DNA of 64,000 bases from Thalassotalea marina (GCF_014656435.1 NZ_BNCK01000001.1:434001-498000), one strand, 5' to 3'; shown: positions 27,562-36,528, counted from the first letter of the stretch. A program made the numbers and translations. The notes: generated by a model from the sequence alone, not told the origin.

Positions 27562-28689
27562 TTAAATATTGTAGGCAATATGTTGATGGAATCTAACCGT
27601 GAGCTCTTCTTTCTCTGGTGGGATCTCTAACTCTGTGGCCAATAAACGAGTTGCTTGCTCAATTTGGTTTAAAAAGCGACCAAAGCCATGGTCATCGTAA
27701 TTATCTCGCGTAGCAACAAATATCAATTGAACATTGTCAGCTAATTGGTCTGCTTGCCATTTGCTGATGATGCCACACGGACTCATTTCTGGGTTGTAAC
27801 CTAGCATTTGTAACTCGCCTACACGTGATAACAATTCTTGTTCACTGTATCTGACGATGGGGACTAAGCCATTGGCAATCAATGCGCCATTGTTAAGGTT
27901 GTAACGTTTTGCAATCAATGAAAATGTATCGGTTAAAAAGGTATAAAGCGGGTTGTATGGATCTGGTGAATGAGGGTCAATTTCCACCATGTTTAACAAA
28001 CGATTATTAACGGCTAAGTTAACAATGGCATAAGTGATTGGTGAGTTGTCCTTAGGAAGTTCAACACCTTGGCTAGCATAACGTTCGCTTATCGCTCGCA
28101 TCTTATAGGCACCAACGCCCATACAACCTTTGTTTTTAGCAAATAAGTCGTAAGTTAAATGTTGGTGATCCCTCACTCTAATACTGTTAGCAGGGATAGC
28201 AAGCGTTTGTTGGTAACTCGTAAGAAGCTTAAACACTTTGTCGTGAAAGTAGGCGGCGTTTGTACGAATATCTTCACCTGTTGCTAGAAACAGCATGGTA
28301 ACTTTTTTGGCTCGCACATTGGCATCAAAAAACGAGTTTTGTAATTCATGTGTTAGCGGATCATAATAAAACAAAATCTGTTGACTGGTCTGCCATTGGT
28401 GCATCTCCTGGCTGTACCGCACACGAACTAATTTGTCGTTGGCAACAAAAACACAACCCTTGATGTTAAAGTCGTTACTCAGTGTAAATAACAACTGCGA
28501 TAAACTTTGGTAAAACTGAAAGTATGATTGCGGTGCTTGAGGATCCAAATCTGGAGAAATACTTTGTATTAGCTCATCTGTAATGGGGAACTCTGCTAAA
28601 ATATATTGGTTATCACGTGCATTTGTTGGCACAAAGGCCTTATGAGCGGCACTGCGCTTGCGTACAATTGACATATAGTAATCCGACAC
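27562..28689 (-). CDS. DUF3083-type protein of unknown function
   Basis: A 375-residue soluble protein with no signal peptide or membrane segment. It begins MSDYYMSIVRKRSAAHKAFV and has conserved-looking blocks such as RVRDHQHLTYDLFAKNKGCM, INLAVNNRLL-like and GYNPEMSPCGIISKW. From memory it fits DUF3083, a family restricted to marine gammaproteobacteria such as Colwellia and Shewanella; no biochemical role is known to me. It stands alone between the MITE-like element and a divergent DUF3820 gene. A ribosome binding site is not obvious. Function not assigned. Confidence 0.75.
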   Translation of the reverse strand: MSDYYMSIVRKRSAAHKAFVPTNARDNQYILAEFPITDELIQSISPDLDPQAPQSYFQFYQSLSQLLFTLSNDFNIKGCVFVANDKLVRVRYSQEMHQWQTSQQILFYYDPLTHELQNSFFDANVRAKKVTMLFLATGEDIRTNAAYFHDKVFKLLTSYQQTLAIPANSIRVRDHQHLTYDLFAKNKGCMGVGAYKMRAISERYASQGVELPKDNSPITYAIVNLAVNNRLLNMVEIDPHSPDPYNPLYTFLTDTFSLIAKRYNLNNGALIANGLVPIVRYSEQELLSRVGELQMLGYNPEMSPCGIISKWQADQLADNVQLIFVATRDNYDDHGFGRFLNQIEQATRLLATELEIPPEKEELTVRFHQHIAYNI

Positions 28690-28923
28690 TGAAGTCTTAA
28701 GTTGCGGCGATTATAGTTTTTGCATGTGACACTTTTATGTCAGTTTTGACGAAATATATGCACAAAAACAGTCATTGTTCGCTTATTAATGTCTCTAGAA
28801 TAAAGTGAAATATGTCAGTTTTGTTGCATTGTGTTTTATTAAACACAAGCTATTAGCCCTTGCTTGCATCTTTTAGCAAAACCCCTTAACCTCGCCAGCT
28901 ATTTAAAATCATTGATTTACCCT

Positions 28924-29139
28924 ATGACGAATAATGCACAACTGATTGAAGCGATTAATCAAACTATGCCATTTGGCAAATATGCAGGTCGTAAACTATT
29001 GCAATTGCCTGAGCCTTATTTAGTTTGGTTCCATAGTAATGGCTTTCCAGAAGGTAAACTTGGTGAGCAATTAGCACTAATTTATGAAATTAAGTTAAAT
29101 GGTTTAGAGAAAATTGTTCGTCCTTTGTTGAGGGAATAA
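28924..29139 (+). CDS. DUF3820-family small protein
   Basis: A 71-residue protein of the DUF3820 type: MPFGKYAGRKLLQLPEPYLVW followed by FPEGKLGEQLALIYEIKLNG. Known members are small cytoplasmic proteins sometimes labelled putative quorum-sensing-regulated virulence factors, without firm function. ATG 28924 is chosen because the family begins just before this block; an in-frame TTG at 28864 would add 20 residues without support. It is divergent from the DUF3083 gene. Complete for the family's length. Confidence 0.85.
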   Translation: MTNNAQLIEAINQTMPFGKYAGRKLLQLPEPYLVWFHSNGFPEGKLGEQLALIYEIKLNGLEKIVRPLLRE

Positions 29140-29424
29140 TTCGCCATTTACTTCTATATAAAGTTTTCATAACCAAAATTGTTTTAAGATCCTACCGAAA
29201 TATCGTTGTAAAAATAACCAATACAAATTCAGGTGCTTATAAATTAGTTAAAACATTGGCATGAATTTTAGTTCGCTAGCACACTATTTTTACATTTTGA
29301 TGACAATATTTTTGCTTGCATTCAAATTTCAAATATTCTTAAATTAATTATCGATTGAAGTTCGTAATCGGTCAAAAACTTTCCTTAAAACCTATGTATT
29401 TCAGTAGATTATGGAGACTCATCT

Positions 29425-29598
29425 ATGAGAAGACAAAAAAGAGATCGTTTAGATAGAGCGTATTCAAATGGGTATCAAGCAGGCATTGCAGGCAGACATA
29501 AAGACAATTGCCCTTATCAAAACGCAAACGCAAAATCAGAATGGCTCGGTGGTTGGCGAGAGGCCATGACAGATAGAAACGCCGGTTTATATAAGTGA
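29425..29598 (+). CDS. rmf: Ribosome modulation factor
   Basis: A 57-residue basic protein nearly collinear with E. coli RMF: MRRQKRDRLDRAYSNGYQAG, then AGRHKDNCPYQN and SEWLGGWREAMTDR. RMF binds the 30S subunit in stationary phase and, with HPF, pairs ribosomes into inactive 100S dimers. GGAG lies about eight bases before the ATG and a very strong terminator follows 15 bases after the stop, so it is a single-gene transcript. The 285 bases upstream hold no gene and probably the growth-phase promoter. At under 60 codons it is easily missed by length-filtered gene calling. Confidence 0.95.
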   Translation: MRRQKRDRLDRAYSNGYQAGIAGRHKDNCPYQNANAKSEWLGGWREAMTDRNAGLYK

Positions 29599-29613
29599 CG
29601 CTACACAATATTA

Positions 29614-29660
29614 ATCAGTAACGAAAAAGCCCTCAATGTGAGGGCTTTTTCGTTACTGAT
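29614..29660. terminator. Terminator after rmf
   Basis: A perfect 22-base inverted repeat (29614-29635 and 29639-29660) with a three-base loop. Its core AAAAAGCCCTCA / TGAGGGCTTTTT provides T runs on both strands, so it can also stop transcription from the convergent moa operon. Confidence 0.93.
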
Positions 29661-29720
29661 TGTTGATAAATGTATATCTTTTAATGGATATTAATTCAAT
29701 TAACATCACTTCAACCTAAG

Positions 29721-30473
29721 TTATTTACTATGGCCACAAGCAGTACATGAAGTTTGTTTTTTTACATTAAAATACTGCCACTGCTGATTAAGACCATCGT
29801 ATAGGGCAAGTCGGTTCGTCTTTACTGGCAACCCCATTAATATTTTTAAAGCTTCAGTTGCTTGTACACCGCCGATCACGGCCAAAATTGGCCCCAAAAT
29901 ACCAATGGTCTGACAATTGTTAACGGGGGCATTTTCTGCACTTGGGAATACACATTGATAACAAGCACTTTCTTGATTGTTTGGATCAATGACCATTTGC
30001 TGACCATCAAAACCGGTGGCTGCGCCGAGGATCAGTGGTTTTTTATGTTGTAAACAAGCCTTATTAAGTAAATAACGAGCGGCTATATTGTCTGTGCAAT
30101 CAATGACTAAATCGACATTAGGAATATAATAATCAGCAAGCTCTTCATCGAGCATTTCATCAATCACTTCAATGTCGACGTCTGGGTTATTTAACTGCAG
30201 TTTTTCGCTAGCTGTATCAGCTTTATTGAGCTTTACATCTTGTTGACTAAACAGGACTTGACGTTGTAGATTCGTAATATCTACCTCGTCACCATCAGCG
30301 ATCAGTAACTTACCAACCCCAGCGGCCGCTAAATATAGAGCAACTGGATTGCCCAGTCCGCCCATGCCAACGATCAGTACTGTGGCATTACGTAACTTTA
30401 ACTGCCCTTGTTCACCCACCTTGTTTAACATGATTTGGCGGCTATATCTTAGTTTTTCTTGCGTTGATAACAT
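29721..30473 (-). CDS. moeB: Molybdopterin-synthase adenylyltransferase MoeB
   Basis: A 250-residue E1-like enzyme that adenylates the C-terminal glycine of MoaD so that it can be sulfurylated. The ATP loop VLIVGMGGLGNPVA, the aspartate ADGDEVDITNLQRQ, CTDNIAARY and the zinc-binding CYQC and CTACGHSK pairs are visible. ATG 30473 matches family length (E. coli MoeB has 249); an in-frame ATG at 30521 inside moaE would add 16 residues. ThiF is a close paralogue, but the location as last gene of moaA-mobA-moaB-moaC-moaD-moaE-moeB settles it. Seven bases follow the moaE stop. Confidence 0.93.
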   Translation of the reverse strand: MLSTQEKLRYSRQIMLNKVGEQGQLKLRNATVLIVGMGGLGNPVALYLAAAGVGKLLIADGDEVDITNLQRQVLFSQQDVKLNKADTASEKLQLNNPDVDIEVIDEMLDEELADYYIPNVDLVIDCTDNIAARYLLNKACLQHKKPLILGAATGFDGQQMVIDPNNQESACYQCVFPSAENAPVNNCQTIGILGPILAVIGGVQATEALKILMGLPVKTNRLALYDGLNQQWQYFNVKKQTSCTACGHSK

Positions 30474-30480
30474 GAAATTT

Positions 30481-30945
30481 TTACCAGCTATTTGCTTTGT
30501 TTTGATCCGATTGTTTTGCATCTAGCCAAAGTTTTTGCCCATTGGCATGCACTTCTTTTTTCCAAAATGTTGCCTTAACTTTCAAAAAGTCCATGATAAA
30601 TTCACACGCCATAAAGGCGCTTTGACGATGTTTACTGGTGACGCCAACAAACACTATTTGTTCACCCACATTTAACATGCCAATACGGTGAATAATACAA
30701 ACTCGTCCTAAATGCCATTTGCTTTTTGCTTGTTGGGCTATTTGCAACAGCTGTTTTTCGGTCATTTGTGGATAATGCTCTAAATACAAGCCTATGACAT
30801 CTTGCTCTAGATTATTGTTTCGCACGCGCCCACAAAATGTTGCAGTTGCTCCGTCGTCAACATTGTTTTGGTGAAGTTTATTCATTTCTGCGCCCAAATC
30901 AAAGTCTTGTTGTTGCACTTTTATCACAATGTTGTCATTTGTCAT
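30481..30945 (-). CDS. moaE: Molybdopterin synthase catalytic subunit MoaE
   Basis: A 154-residue large subunit of molybdopterin synthase, which uses the MoaD thiocarboxylate to put two sulfurs into precursor Z (cPMP). Family marks: DDGATATFCGRVRNNN, LYLEHYPQMTEKQL, CIIHRIGMLNVGEQIVFVGV, HRQSAFMACEFIMDFLK and the catalytic-lysine region KVKATFWKKE. Two bases separate its start from the moaD stop, fitting synthesis of the two subunits in equal amounts. Confidence 0.96.
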   Translation of the reverse strand: MTNDNIVIKVQQQDFDLGAEMNKLHQNNVDDGATATFCGRVRNNNLEQDVIGLYLEHYPQMTEKQLLQIAQQAKSKWHLGRVCIIHRIGMLNVGEQIVFVGVTSKHRQSAFMACEFIMDFLKVKATFWKKEVHANGQKLWLDAKQSDQNKANSW

Positions 30946-30947
30946 TG

Positions 30948-31193
30948 TTATCCACCGGTTACTGGTGGGAAAAAGGCAACTTCATCACCAGGTTTTAGCG
31001 TTTGTTCGCGTGTCGACATTTCTTGGTTTACCGCCACTAATATCGATTGATTAAAGGCATTGTTGTAGTTAGGGTGCAGTTTAGTAAGTGCACTTAGCAA
31101 ACTTTGTACATCGGTAATACCATCTGATGAAAGTTCAAGCTTTTCACTGCCTAGTTGTTCACGAAGTGAAGCAAAAAATAATACGTTGATCAT
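30948..31193 (-). CDS. moaD: Molybdopterin synthase sulfur-carrier subunit MoaD
   Basis: An 81-residue ubiquitin-fold protein ending in the required Gly-Gly (VAFFPPVTGG), which carries the thiocarboxylate sulfur. MINVLFFASLREQLG is the family start, giving the same length as E. coli MoaD; a longer in-frame start at 31235 inside moaC is not supported. One base follows the moaC stop, and the moaE start is two bases on. Confidence 0.96.
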   Translation of the reverse strand: MINVLFFASLREQLGSEKLELSSDGITDVQSLLSALTKLHPNYNNAFNQSILVAVNQEMSTREQTLKPGDEVAFFPPVTGG

Positions 31194-31194
31194 A

Positions 31195-31692
31195 TTAGTT
31201 TTCCGTTGCTGATTGCCAGTGGCCTGTTTTACCACCTTGTTTGCTTAAGACTTTGATGCCAAATATTTCCATACCAGGATCAGCAGCTTTACACATATCA
31301 AACAAAGTTAAACAAGCGACAGATACGGCAGTTAAGGCTTCCATTTCTACGCCGGTTTGTCCGGTGAGTTTGCAAAGAGATTCAACACGAATATGATTGT
31401 TTATGGTATCTAATTCAAAATTTACGCCGACCTTAGTCAACATTAACGGGTGGCATAGTGGGATCAGATCACTGCATTTTTTTGCCGCTTGAATGCCAGC
31501 GATACGGGCGACGGATAGCACGTCACCTTTTTTGTTGTCACCTGACTGGATCAATGACATGGTTTCAGCAGTCATTTTTATATAGCCTTCGGCTGTTGCT
31601 GTGCGCGACGTCATTTGCTTGTCTGTGACATCAACCATATTTGCGTCACCTTGTGCATTGATATGGCTAAGTTGAACATTTTTATCAGTCAT
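31195..31692 (-). CDS. moaC: Cyclic pyranopterin monophosphate synthase MoaC
   Basis: A 165-residue MoaC, which rearranges the product of MoaA into cyclic pyranopterin monophosphate. Signature stretches: [50 protein letters not shown] and [20 protein letters not shown] with MCKAADPGM. Length fits E. coli MoaC (161). Four bases separate its start from the moaB stop, and the moaD start follows directly. Confidence 0.97.
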   Translation of the reverse strand: MTDKNVQLSHINAQGDANMVDVTDKQMTSRTATAEGYIKMTAETMSLIQSGDNKKGDVLSVARIAGIQAAKKCSDLIPLCHPLMLTKVGVNFELDTINNHIRVESLCKLTGQTGVEMEALTAVSVACLTLFDMCKAADPGMEIFGIKVLSKQGGKTGHWQSATEN

Positions 31693-31696
31693 AAAC

Positions 31697-32224
31697 TTAC
31701 TTCTCGATATTTAAATGTGGCACAAAGTTACAAGGTTTATGTGCGGAGTCTAGCTGCTCAGCTATAATCTTGTCCCACGCCGTTTTACATGCATTTGTGG
31801 AACCAGGTACGCAAAATATGACCGTGTTGTTTGCCATGCCGCCAAACGCTCTTGATTGCACAGTAGAAGTGCCAATTTCTTGATAAGAGATGGCACGAAA
31901 TAGCTCTCCAAATCCTTCAATTTGACGATCAAAAAGTGGTGTAATTGCTTCTGGAGTATTATCTCTGACAGTAAAGCCGGTACCGCCAGTAGAAATGATA
32001 ACCTGGATATTATTGTCAGCAACCCACTGCGACACGATAGCACGTAACTGATAAATATCGTCTTTCACTATGTTTTTAGCGACTACGTTATGTCCCGCAC
32101 TTGTGGCGCGCTCTACCAATGTGTGTCCTGAGGTGTCAGTTGTTTCGTCACGTGTATCTGACACCGTTAAAATGGCAATGTTTAGTGGTGTTAATAAGTT
32201 ATCTGTTGGCTTTAAACTGCTCAT
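31697..32224 (-). CDS. moaB: Molybdenum cofactor biosynthesis protein MoaB
   Basis: A 175-residue MoaB/MogA-fold protein. [20 protein letters not shown], then [19 protein letters not shown] and [19 protein letters not shown] match the family, which binds molybdopterin and resembles the adenylyltransferase MogA; in this operon it may do that job. ATG 32224 is chosen because AAGAGA stands before it and it matches the family start; an upstream frame start at 32257 lies deeper inside mobA. It overlaps the end of mobA by 26 bases, suggesting coupled translation. Confidence 0.94.
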   Translation of the reverse strand: MSSLKPTDNLLTPLNIAILTVSDTRDETTDTSGHTLVERATSAGHNVVAKNIVKDDIYQLRAIVSQWVADNNIQVIISTGGTGFTVRDNTPEAITPLFDRQIEGFGELFRAISYQEIGTSTVQSRAFGGMANNTVIFCVPGSTNACKTAWDKIIAEQLDSAHKPCNFVPHLNIEK

Positions 32225-32813
32225 GTTTATTTCTCTTGCTGTATTGTTGCAGGGCAAGTTGCAATTGATTTGGGGTATTAGTATTTATTAAAAGGCGCTC
32301 GTCACTTATTTTTAGTGCTTGTTGCGGTACGTTTTCAAGAAAGTCTTGAATTGAAGGCCCTTTGGTTTGTTGCGAATTGCTGTTGAGCGACATTTGTTGC
32401 TTTACTTTGTTCATGGCCAATTCGGTAAAACCGTTAATTGGTAAAAATAGCGGTAAACGGTTGCCTTGATAAAAAGTTGCCTGTTGTTTAAGCTGCCCGT
32501 GCATGATCAACTGTTTTATCAGGTCACTTGTTATCAGTGGCATATCTACCGGTAGAATTATCAGCGATTGCGGACGATATTGCGCAATAACCGATAAGAT
32601 GCCCGATACAGGCCCTTGGTTAGGATATAAATCAGCAACTTGGTAATTATTGCCACTGACCACGGTTTCTTTAATGCCTGCGTGATGCATGATTGCTTTG
32701 GTATGTGCTAACAAGCTATTGTTTGCAAAGGTAAGACTTGCTTTGTCTTGCCCCATGCGTGTTGAATTTCCTCCTGCGAGCACAACACCTAGGCAAGTTA
32801 AGTGACTATTCAC
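32199..32813 (-). CDS. mobA: Molybdenum cofactor guanylyltransferase MobA
   Basis: A 204-residue nucleotidyltransferase that attaches GMP to molybdenum cofactor, giving the bis-MGD form used by DMSO-reductase-type enzymes such as nitrate and formate enzymes. The GTP-binding start GVVLAGGNSTRMGQDKASL and ILPVDMPLITSDLI are diagnostic. It sits between moaA (four bases upstream) and moaB (26-base overlap), a less common position, since E. coli mobA is elsewhere. Its presence suggests this strain makes bis-MGD enzymes. Confidence 0.95.
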   Translation of the reverse strand: MNSHLTCLGVVLAGGNSTRMGQDKASLTFANNSLLAHTKAIMHHAGIKETVVSGNNYQVADLYPNQGPVSGILSVIAQYRPQSLIILPVDMPLITSDLIKQLIMHGQLKQQATFYQGNRLPLFLPINGFTELAMNKVKQQMSLNSNSQQTKGPSIQDFLENVPQQALKISDERLLINTNTPNQLQLALQQYSKRNKHEQFKANR

Positions 32814-32817
32814 TTAA

Positions 32818-33789
32818 TTAACCTCCTAACATAGCAAGGTTTCGTGTAGCACCGGTGAGCTTATCTTGCAAAAAATGGCTGGCTTTTTTATCACTCAATA
32901 AAGCTACAATAGCTTGCTGTAATTCTCTGGGATCGTCGCAATGTAAATGATGACGAATAGAAAGCCCTTGTTCGGTAAATAAACACAAATGTAATTTGCC
33001 TAACGCACTTACTCTTAGTCGGTTGCAACTAGCACAAAAATCTTTGCTGTAGGGCATTATTAACCCTATCTTTCCCGCATAACTTGGGTGATAAAATTCT
33101 TGAGCTGGGCCTGACGTTTTATCTCGAAGTAATGGCAACCATCCAGACGATAATAATTGACTCTTAATATCACTGCCTCGTACGTGCTGTTCTTCAAAAA
33201 AAGTCGCGTTATCGCCTGTTTGCATTAACTCAATGAAACGTAAAGTAATGGGGGTTGTTTTGATAAAATCTAAAAAGCTTTGTAAGGCATTGCCGTTAAA
33301 GCCTTTTAACAACACACTATTGATTTTTATATTTTCAAAACCTAGCGAGCGTGCCTTATCAATGCCAGCAAGGATTTCATCTAATTTGTTATGGCCTGTA
33401 ATGGTATGAAATTGCCTAGCATCTAAACTGTCGATACTGACATTGAGAGCATCAAGGCCAGCATCAAGCCAATCTGAAATCTGCGAACTGAGTTTATAAC
33501 CATTAGTGGTTATCGCGACTTGTTTAATTCCTTGTGTATTTTTACATGCGTGGATAATTTCTGGCAGGTCTTTTCGCAGTGAGGGTTCCCCACCGGTTAT
33601 TCTAATTTTTTCAGTGCCTAGTCCTGCAAAACCAGCTGCAATACGCTTAATTTCGTCTAATGACAAAAAGTTGCGATCATGATCGCACTGATATCCATCA
33701 GGCAGACAGTAATTGCAACGAAAATTGCACACGTCAGTAATTGATAGCCGTAAATAATAAAATCTACGACCGAATGTATCGGTTAACAT
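32818..33789 (-). CDS. moaA: GTP 3',8-cyclase MoaA (radical SAM)
   Basis: A 323-residue radical SAM enzyme that turns GTP into 3',8-cyclo-H2GTP, the first step to molybdopterin. The radical SAM cluster motif is in VCNFRCNYCLPDGYQ; TGGEPSLRKD and VSIDSLDARQFHTITG follow; a second cluster site is DFCASCNRLRVSALGKLHLCLF; it ends with the needed Gly-Gly (LAMLGG). ATG 33789 is preferred over GTG 33795 because AAGG sits five bases ahead of it. First gene of the seven-gene operon; the leader carries a Moco riboswitch whose last helix covers this AAGG, so the gene is likely under translational feedback. Confidence 0.97.
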   Translation of the reverse strand: MLTDTFGRRFYYLRLSITDVCNFRCNYCLPDGYQCDHDRNFLSLDEIKRIAAGFAGLGTEKIRITGGEPSLRKDLPEIIHACKNTQGIKQVAITTNGYKLSSQISDWLDAGLDALNVSIDSLDARQFHTITGHNKLDEILAGIDKARSLGFENIKINSVLLKGFNGNALQSFLDFIKTTPITLRFIELMQTGDNATFFEEQHVRGSDIKSQLLSSGWLPLLRDKTSGPAQEFYHPSYAGKIGLIMPYSKDFCASCNRLRVSALGKLHLCLFTEQGLSIRHHLHCDDPRELQQAIVALLSDKKASHFLQDKLTGATRNLAMLGG

Positions 33790-33794
33790 GTTCA

Positions 33795-33903
33795 CCTTTC
33801 CAATATCGGGAGGCTAGTGCGTTTCCTTACTAACCCTGGCGATTAAAAAATCACGGCCTAGATCACATGTTTAGCGGCTAAATTTAGCGACAAAGGCTCG
33901 GCG
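33795..33903 (-). ncRNA. Probable molybdenum cofactor (Moco) riboswitch
   Basis: The moaA leader carries the recognisable pieces of the Moco RNA motif, read on the minus strand: GAGCC-CTTT-type 5' arm, then GGTTAGT (33835-33829) pairing with ACTAGCC (33818-33812) over a ten-base loop containing GGAAAC, followed at once by GCCTCCCG. The closing helix pairs CCTTT (33896-33892) with AAAGG (33799-33795). That AAAGG includes the moaA ribosome binding site, so the folded RNA would hide it and lower translation when cofactor is plentiful. I infer binding of Moco from the motif's known class; extent and boundaries are approximate. Confidence 0.78.
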
Positions 33904-34121
33904 AATAAAAACGCTGTTTTTCAGCAAATATAAAGAATCATACTCCTAAGCGACAATAAGGTAAATGTTAGTCGTGTATCAATTGGTTACAGTTGTTTTC
34001 GGTGTCGCCAGCATGTGGTACTTTAATACATGTTAGCTGGTTGGCTATTGTGTTGATTTAGTGATGATGTTCTAAGTTGATCAAATATTTAATTAATTTG
34101 GTATAAAGAGAAGACAAATCA

Positions 34122-34814
34122 ATGACTCCTGTTTATTTTTTGCCTGGCACCATGTGTGATGAACGTATGTGGCAGCCCATGTTATCGAGTTTAACCGTCG
34201 ACATTGATGCAACGTTTTTGTCTATTCCAATGCTCAATTCTATCGAAGCTATTGTGGATGAAGTTGTTTTGCAGTTACCTAATACGCCAATCAACTTAGT
34301 AGGTTTTTCGTTGGGCGGTTATTTAGCAACAGCGCTAGCAATGCGCTACCCAGAGCGTGTGTTAAATTTATTTGTCATGGCCAATATGCCATGCGCTTTG
34401 CCAGAGGCGGAAGTAAAAGAACGCACTCGAACGATCAATTGGCTTAAAACACACGGCTACAAAGGTATTCCGCAAAAAAGGGTACTTAATCTGTTAGATC
34501 CAAGCCATCATCTAAACCAAGGCATTATTTCACTTATTAAGCAAATGGATGCGGACCTAGGTGGTGAGGTATTAACACAGCAGTTAAAAGCGACCACGTT
34601 AAGAGAAAACTTATTTACAGGTTTACCAAATCTAGCGATAAACAAGCATTTTTGTGCGGGGGAGTCAGATGCCTTAGTGTCTTTGTCAGCACTAAACAAT
34701 TATGTGCAAACTGATTCGCTTGCTAAGTTAACCGTATTGCCAAATACCGGCCATATGTTACCGCTTGAAAGTCCCAGTGCGTGTGCACAATGGCTTGAAC
34801 AGCGATTGAAATAA
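34122..34814 (+). CDS. Alpha/beta hydrolase
   Basis: A 230-residue alpha/beta-hydrolase fold protein without signal peptide. VYFLPGTMCDERMW is the oxyanion strand region, NLVGFSLGGYLATALA holds the nucleophile elbow GFSLGG with Ser as nucleophile, an Asp in GESDALVSL is the likely acid and GHMLPLE the catalytic His. The cap region is short, with a run of charged helices. Substrate unknown; esterase or lipase activity is only a guess. It is divergent from the moa operon and convergent with the DUF481 gene. Confidence 0.88.
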   Translation: MTPVYFLPGTMCDERMWQPMLSSLTVDIDATFLSIPMLNSIEAIVDEVVLQLPNTPINLVGFSLGGYLATALAMRYPERVLNLFVMANMPCALPEAEVKERTRTINWLKTHGYKGIPQKRVLNLLDPSHHLNQGIISLIKQMDADLGGEVLTQQLKATTLRENLFTGLPNLAINKHFCAGESDALVSLSALNNYVQTDSLAKLTVLPNTGHMLPLESPSACAQWLEQRLK

Positions 34815-34841
34815 AAAGGCCAGCATTGATGCTGGCCTTTT
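34813..34841. terminator. Bidirectional terminator, hydrolase/DUF481 convergent pair
   Basis: AAAAGGCCAGCAT (34814-34826) and ATGCTGGCCTTTT (34829-34841) form a long stem with a two-base loop and A/T tracts on both sides, between convergent genes. Confidence 0.88.
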
Positions 34842-34859
34842 ACTTAATCTAATAAATTT

Positions 34860-35645
34860 TTAGAAACTATACACTAGCGTTACAGCTGTTTGCGTGTTGG
34901 TTTTTTCTTTGCCAACATCAACATCTGTGTTGTGATCAACTTTAAAGCTGAATTTAAGTTGTAACGTTTCAATCAGTTTAGTAGTGATTGACGTTTCAGC
35001 TTTGTAAGTACTGTTCTCACCTTCTTTTGGTGCATACTTAGCGACAACTAGCTGCTTAAATTCAACATGTTCATTGATTTTGTGTTTGTATAAAGCTTGC
35101 GCTTGAACAATGAAAGCATCTTGTGTTGTTTCACCGTTTTCGTCAGCTTCCTTTAACACTTCACGCTTGTAACCAGGACCAATATCTGCGTCTAGCGTTG
35201 TTGTTTCATTTTCAAACCAGCGACGACCCCAACCACTTGAAATTGAGCTTTGGCTATCAAAGCTGCTAAAGCGGTTTTCTTCATACGAGGCATTAGCATA
35301 AACATAGTTTTTGCCTTTTGGCTCAATGGTGTAGTTAGTTTGTGAAACAATTGTCCATTTTTGATCTGTTGTTTCAAATTCATCTGAAGTCGTGCCATCA
35401 TCTTGCGCGACTTCCTTTTCTGTTTTTCGAACTAGCACGTCGAAATCTAATGTGCTGCGCCACTGTCCTTCTTCATAGCCAAAATCTAAACCTACTTTAA
35501 GGTCACCACTTTTGGTATCACCTGTTTTAAACAGGGCACCAAATTCAGCAGATGCTTTAAATGGAGATTCCTCAGCTTTCTTTTCTTCAGCTTGAACAAG
35601 TAGAGGAGCGCAACAGATTGCTGCTATTGCTAGTTTATGATTCAT
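34860..35645 (-). CDS. DUF481-family outer-membrane beta-barrel protein
   Basis: A 261-residue exported protein with a short signal (MNHKLAIAAICCAPLLVQAE, cleaved after QA) and a DUF481 (YdiY-like) region. The sequence alternates in beta-strand style with aromatic residues, e.g. LKVGLDFGYEEGQWRSTLDF, and ends in VTLVYSF, with a C-terminal Phe typical of outer-membrane barrels. Function of the family is unclear. Its start lies 11 bases inside the end of the mscS-like gene, so the two are coupled; a link with osmotic stress is possible but not shown. Confidence 0.87.
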   Translation of the reverse strand: MNHKLAIAAICCAPLLVQAEEKKAEESPFKASAEFGALFKTGDTKSGDLKVGLDFGYEEGQWRSTLDFDVLVRKTEKEVAQDDGTTSDEFETTDQKWTIVSQTNYTIEPKGKNYVYANASYEENRFSSFDSQSSISSGWGRRWFENETTTLDADIGPGYKREVLKEADENGETTQDAFIVQAQALYKHKINEHVEFKQLVVAKYAPKEGENSTYKAETSITTKLIETLQLKFSFKVDHNTDVDVGKEKTNTQTAVTLVYSF

Positions 35646-36465
35646 CGGTATTCTCTTGGTTGATATGAACAGACATTTGAGGGAATGGAATTTCTATTCC
35701 TGCATTGTCTAACTCTTCTTTAATGGTTTGTAATAGGTCGAAATATACTGGCCAGTAATCACTGCTTTTCACCCAAGGGCGAACGGCAAAATTAACTGAG
35801 CTATCTGCAAGCTCAAGTACACCAATTGTTGGCGCTGGTTCTTTTAAAATTCGTTCTTCGTTATTAATGACGCGAGTTAATACTTCTTTTGTTTCTGCAA
35901 GATTAGCGTCGTAGCTTACGCCGATAACTAAATCAATGCGACGTGTATCTTTAGTCGAAAAGTTAGTAATTGAACTGCCAGTAATAGCGCCGTTAGGGAC
36001 GATAATTGTTTTGTTGTCAGGCGTGCGTAGTTTTGTAGAGAAAACGTGAACCTCTTCAACAATGCCTGACTTGCCAGCAACTTCAACAAAGTCACCCGCT
36101 TTAAATGGTTTAAACGTTATTAACAAAATACCAGATGCAAAGTTAGACAATGAGCCTTGTAACGCTAAGCCAATAGCTAGACCTGCAGCACCAACAATGG
36201 CAACAAGAGACGTGGTATTAAAACCTAAGTGTGAAATTGCCGCAATAAAAGCAATTAGTACTAATAAACCATAAGTTAAGCTGCAAATGAAGCTACTTAC
36301 AGTATTGTCGACGTTTTTATGTTTAAGGACTTTTCTTAGTGCGCCAGTGATCAACTTTGCAACCCATTTACCAATAACAAATATCAGTAATGCGATAACA
36401 ATGTTAATTAGATAACTAAGTAACAATTCTTGATTGTCTGAAATCCACTGTATGGCTTTATCCAT
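35635..36465 (-). CDS. MscS-type small-conductance mechanosensitive channel
   Basis: A 276-residue MscS-family channel that opens under membrane tension to release solutes. Three N-terminal helices are seen (about 18-40, 60-85, 88-125), the pore-lining one being GAAGLAIGLALQGSLSNFASG with its Ala/Gly pattern. The cytoplasmic beta domain follows (GDFVEVAGKSGIVEEVHVFS, IIVPNGAITGSSITNFS) and the C-terminal cage ends with EIPFPQMSVHIN. Close in size to E. coli MscS (286). Followed by the DUF481 gene with an overlap. I leave the symbol open because several MscS paralogues exist. Confidence 0.93.
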   Translation of the reverse strand: MDKAIQWISDNQELLLSYLINIVIALLIFVIGKWVAKLITGALRKVLKHKNVDNTVSSFICSLTYGLLVLIAFIAAISHLGFNTTSLVAIVGAAGLAIGLALQGSLSNFASGILLITFKPFKAGDFVEVAGKSGIVEEVHVFSTKLRTPDNKTIIVPNGAITGSSITNFSTKDTRRIDLVIGVSYDANLAETKEVLTRVINNEERILKEPAPTIGVLELADSSVNFAVRPWVKSSDYWPVYFDLLQTIKEELDNAGIEIPFPQMSVHINQENTDES

Positions 36466-36528
36466 AACTGTCTCCCTGGTTTTTGTTTTTAAGGTAATCG
36501 GCCGGAATTATAATCAATTTAATAAAGT

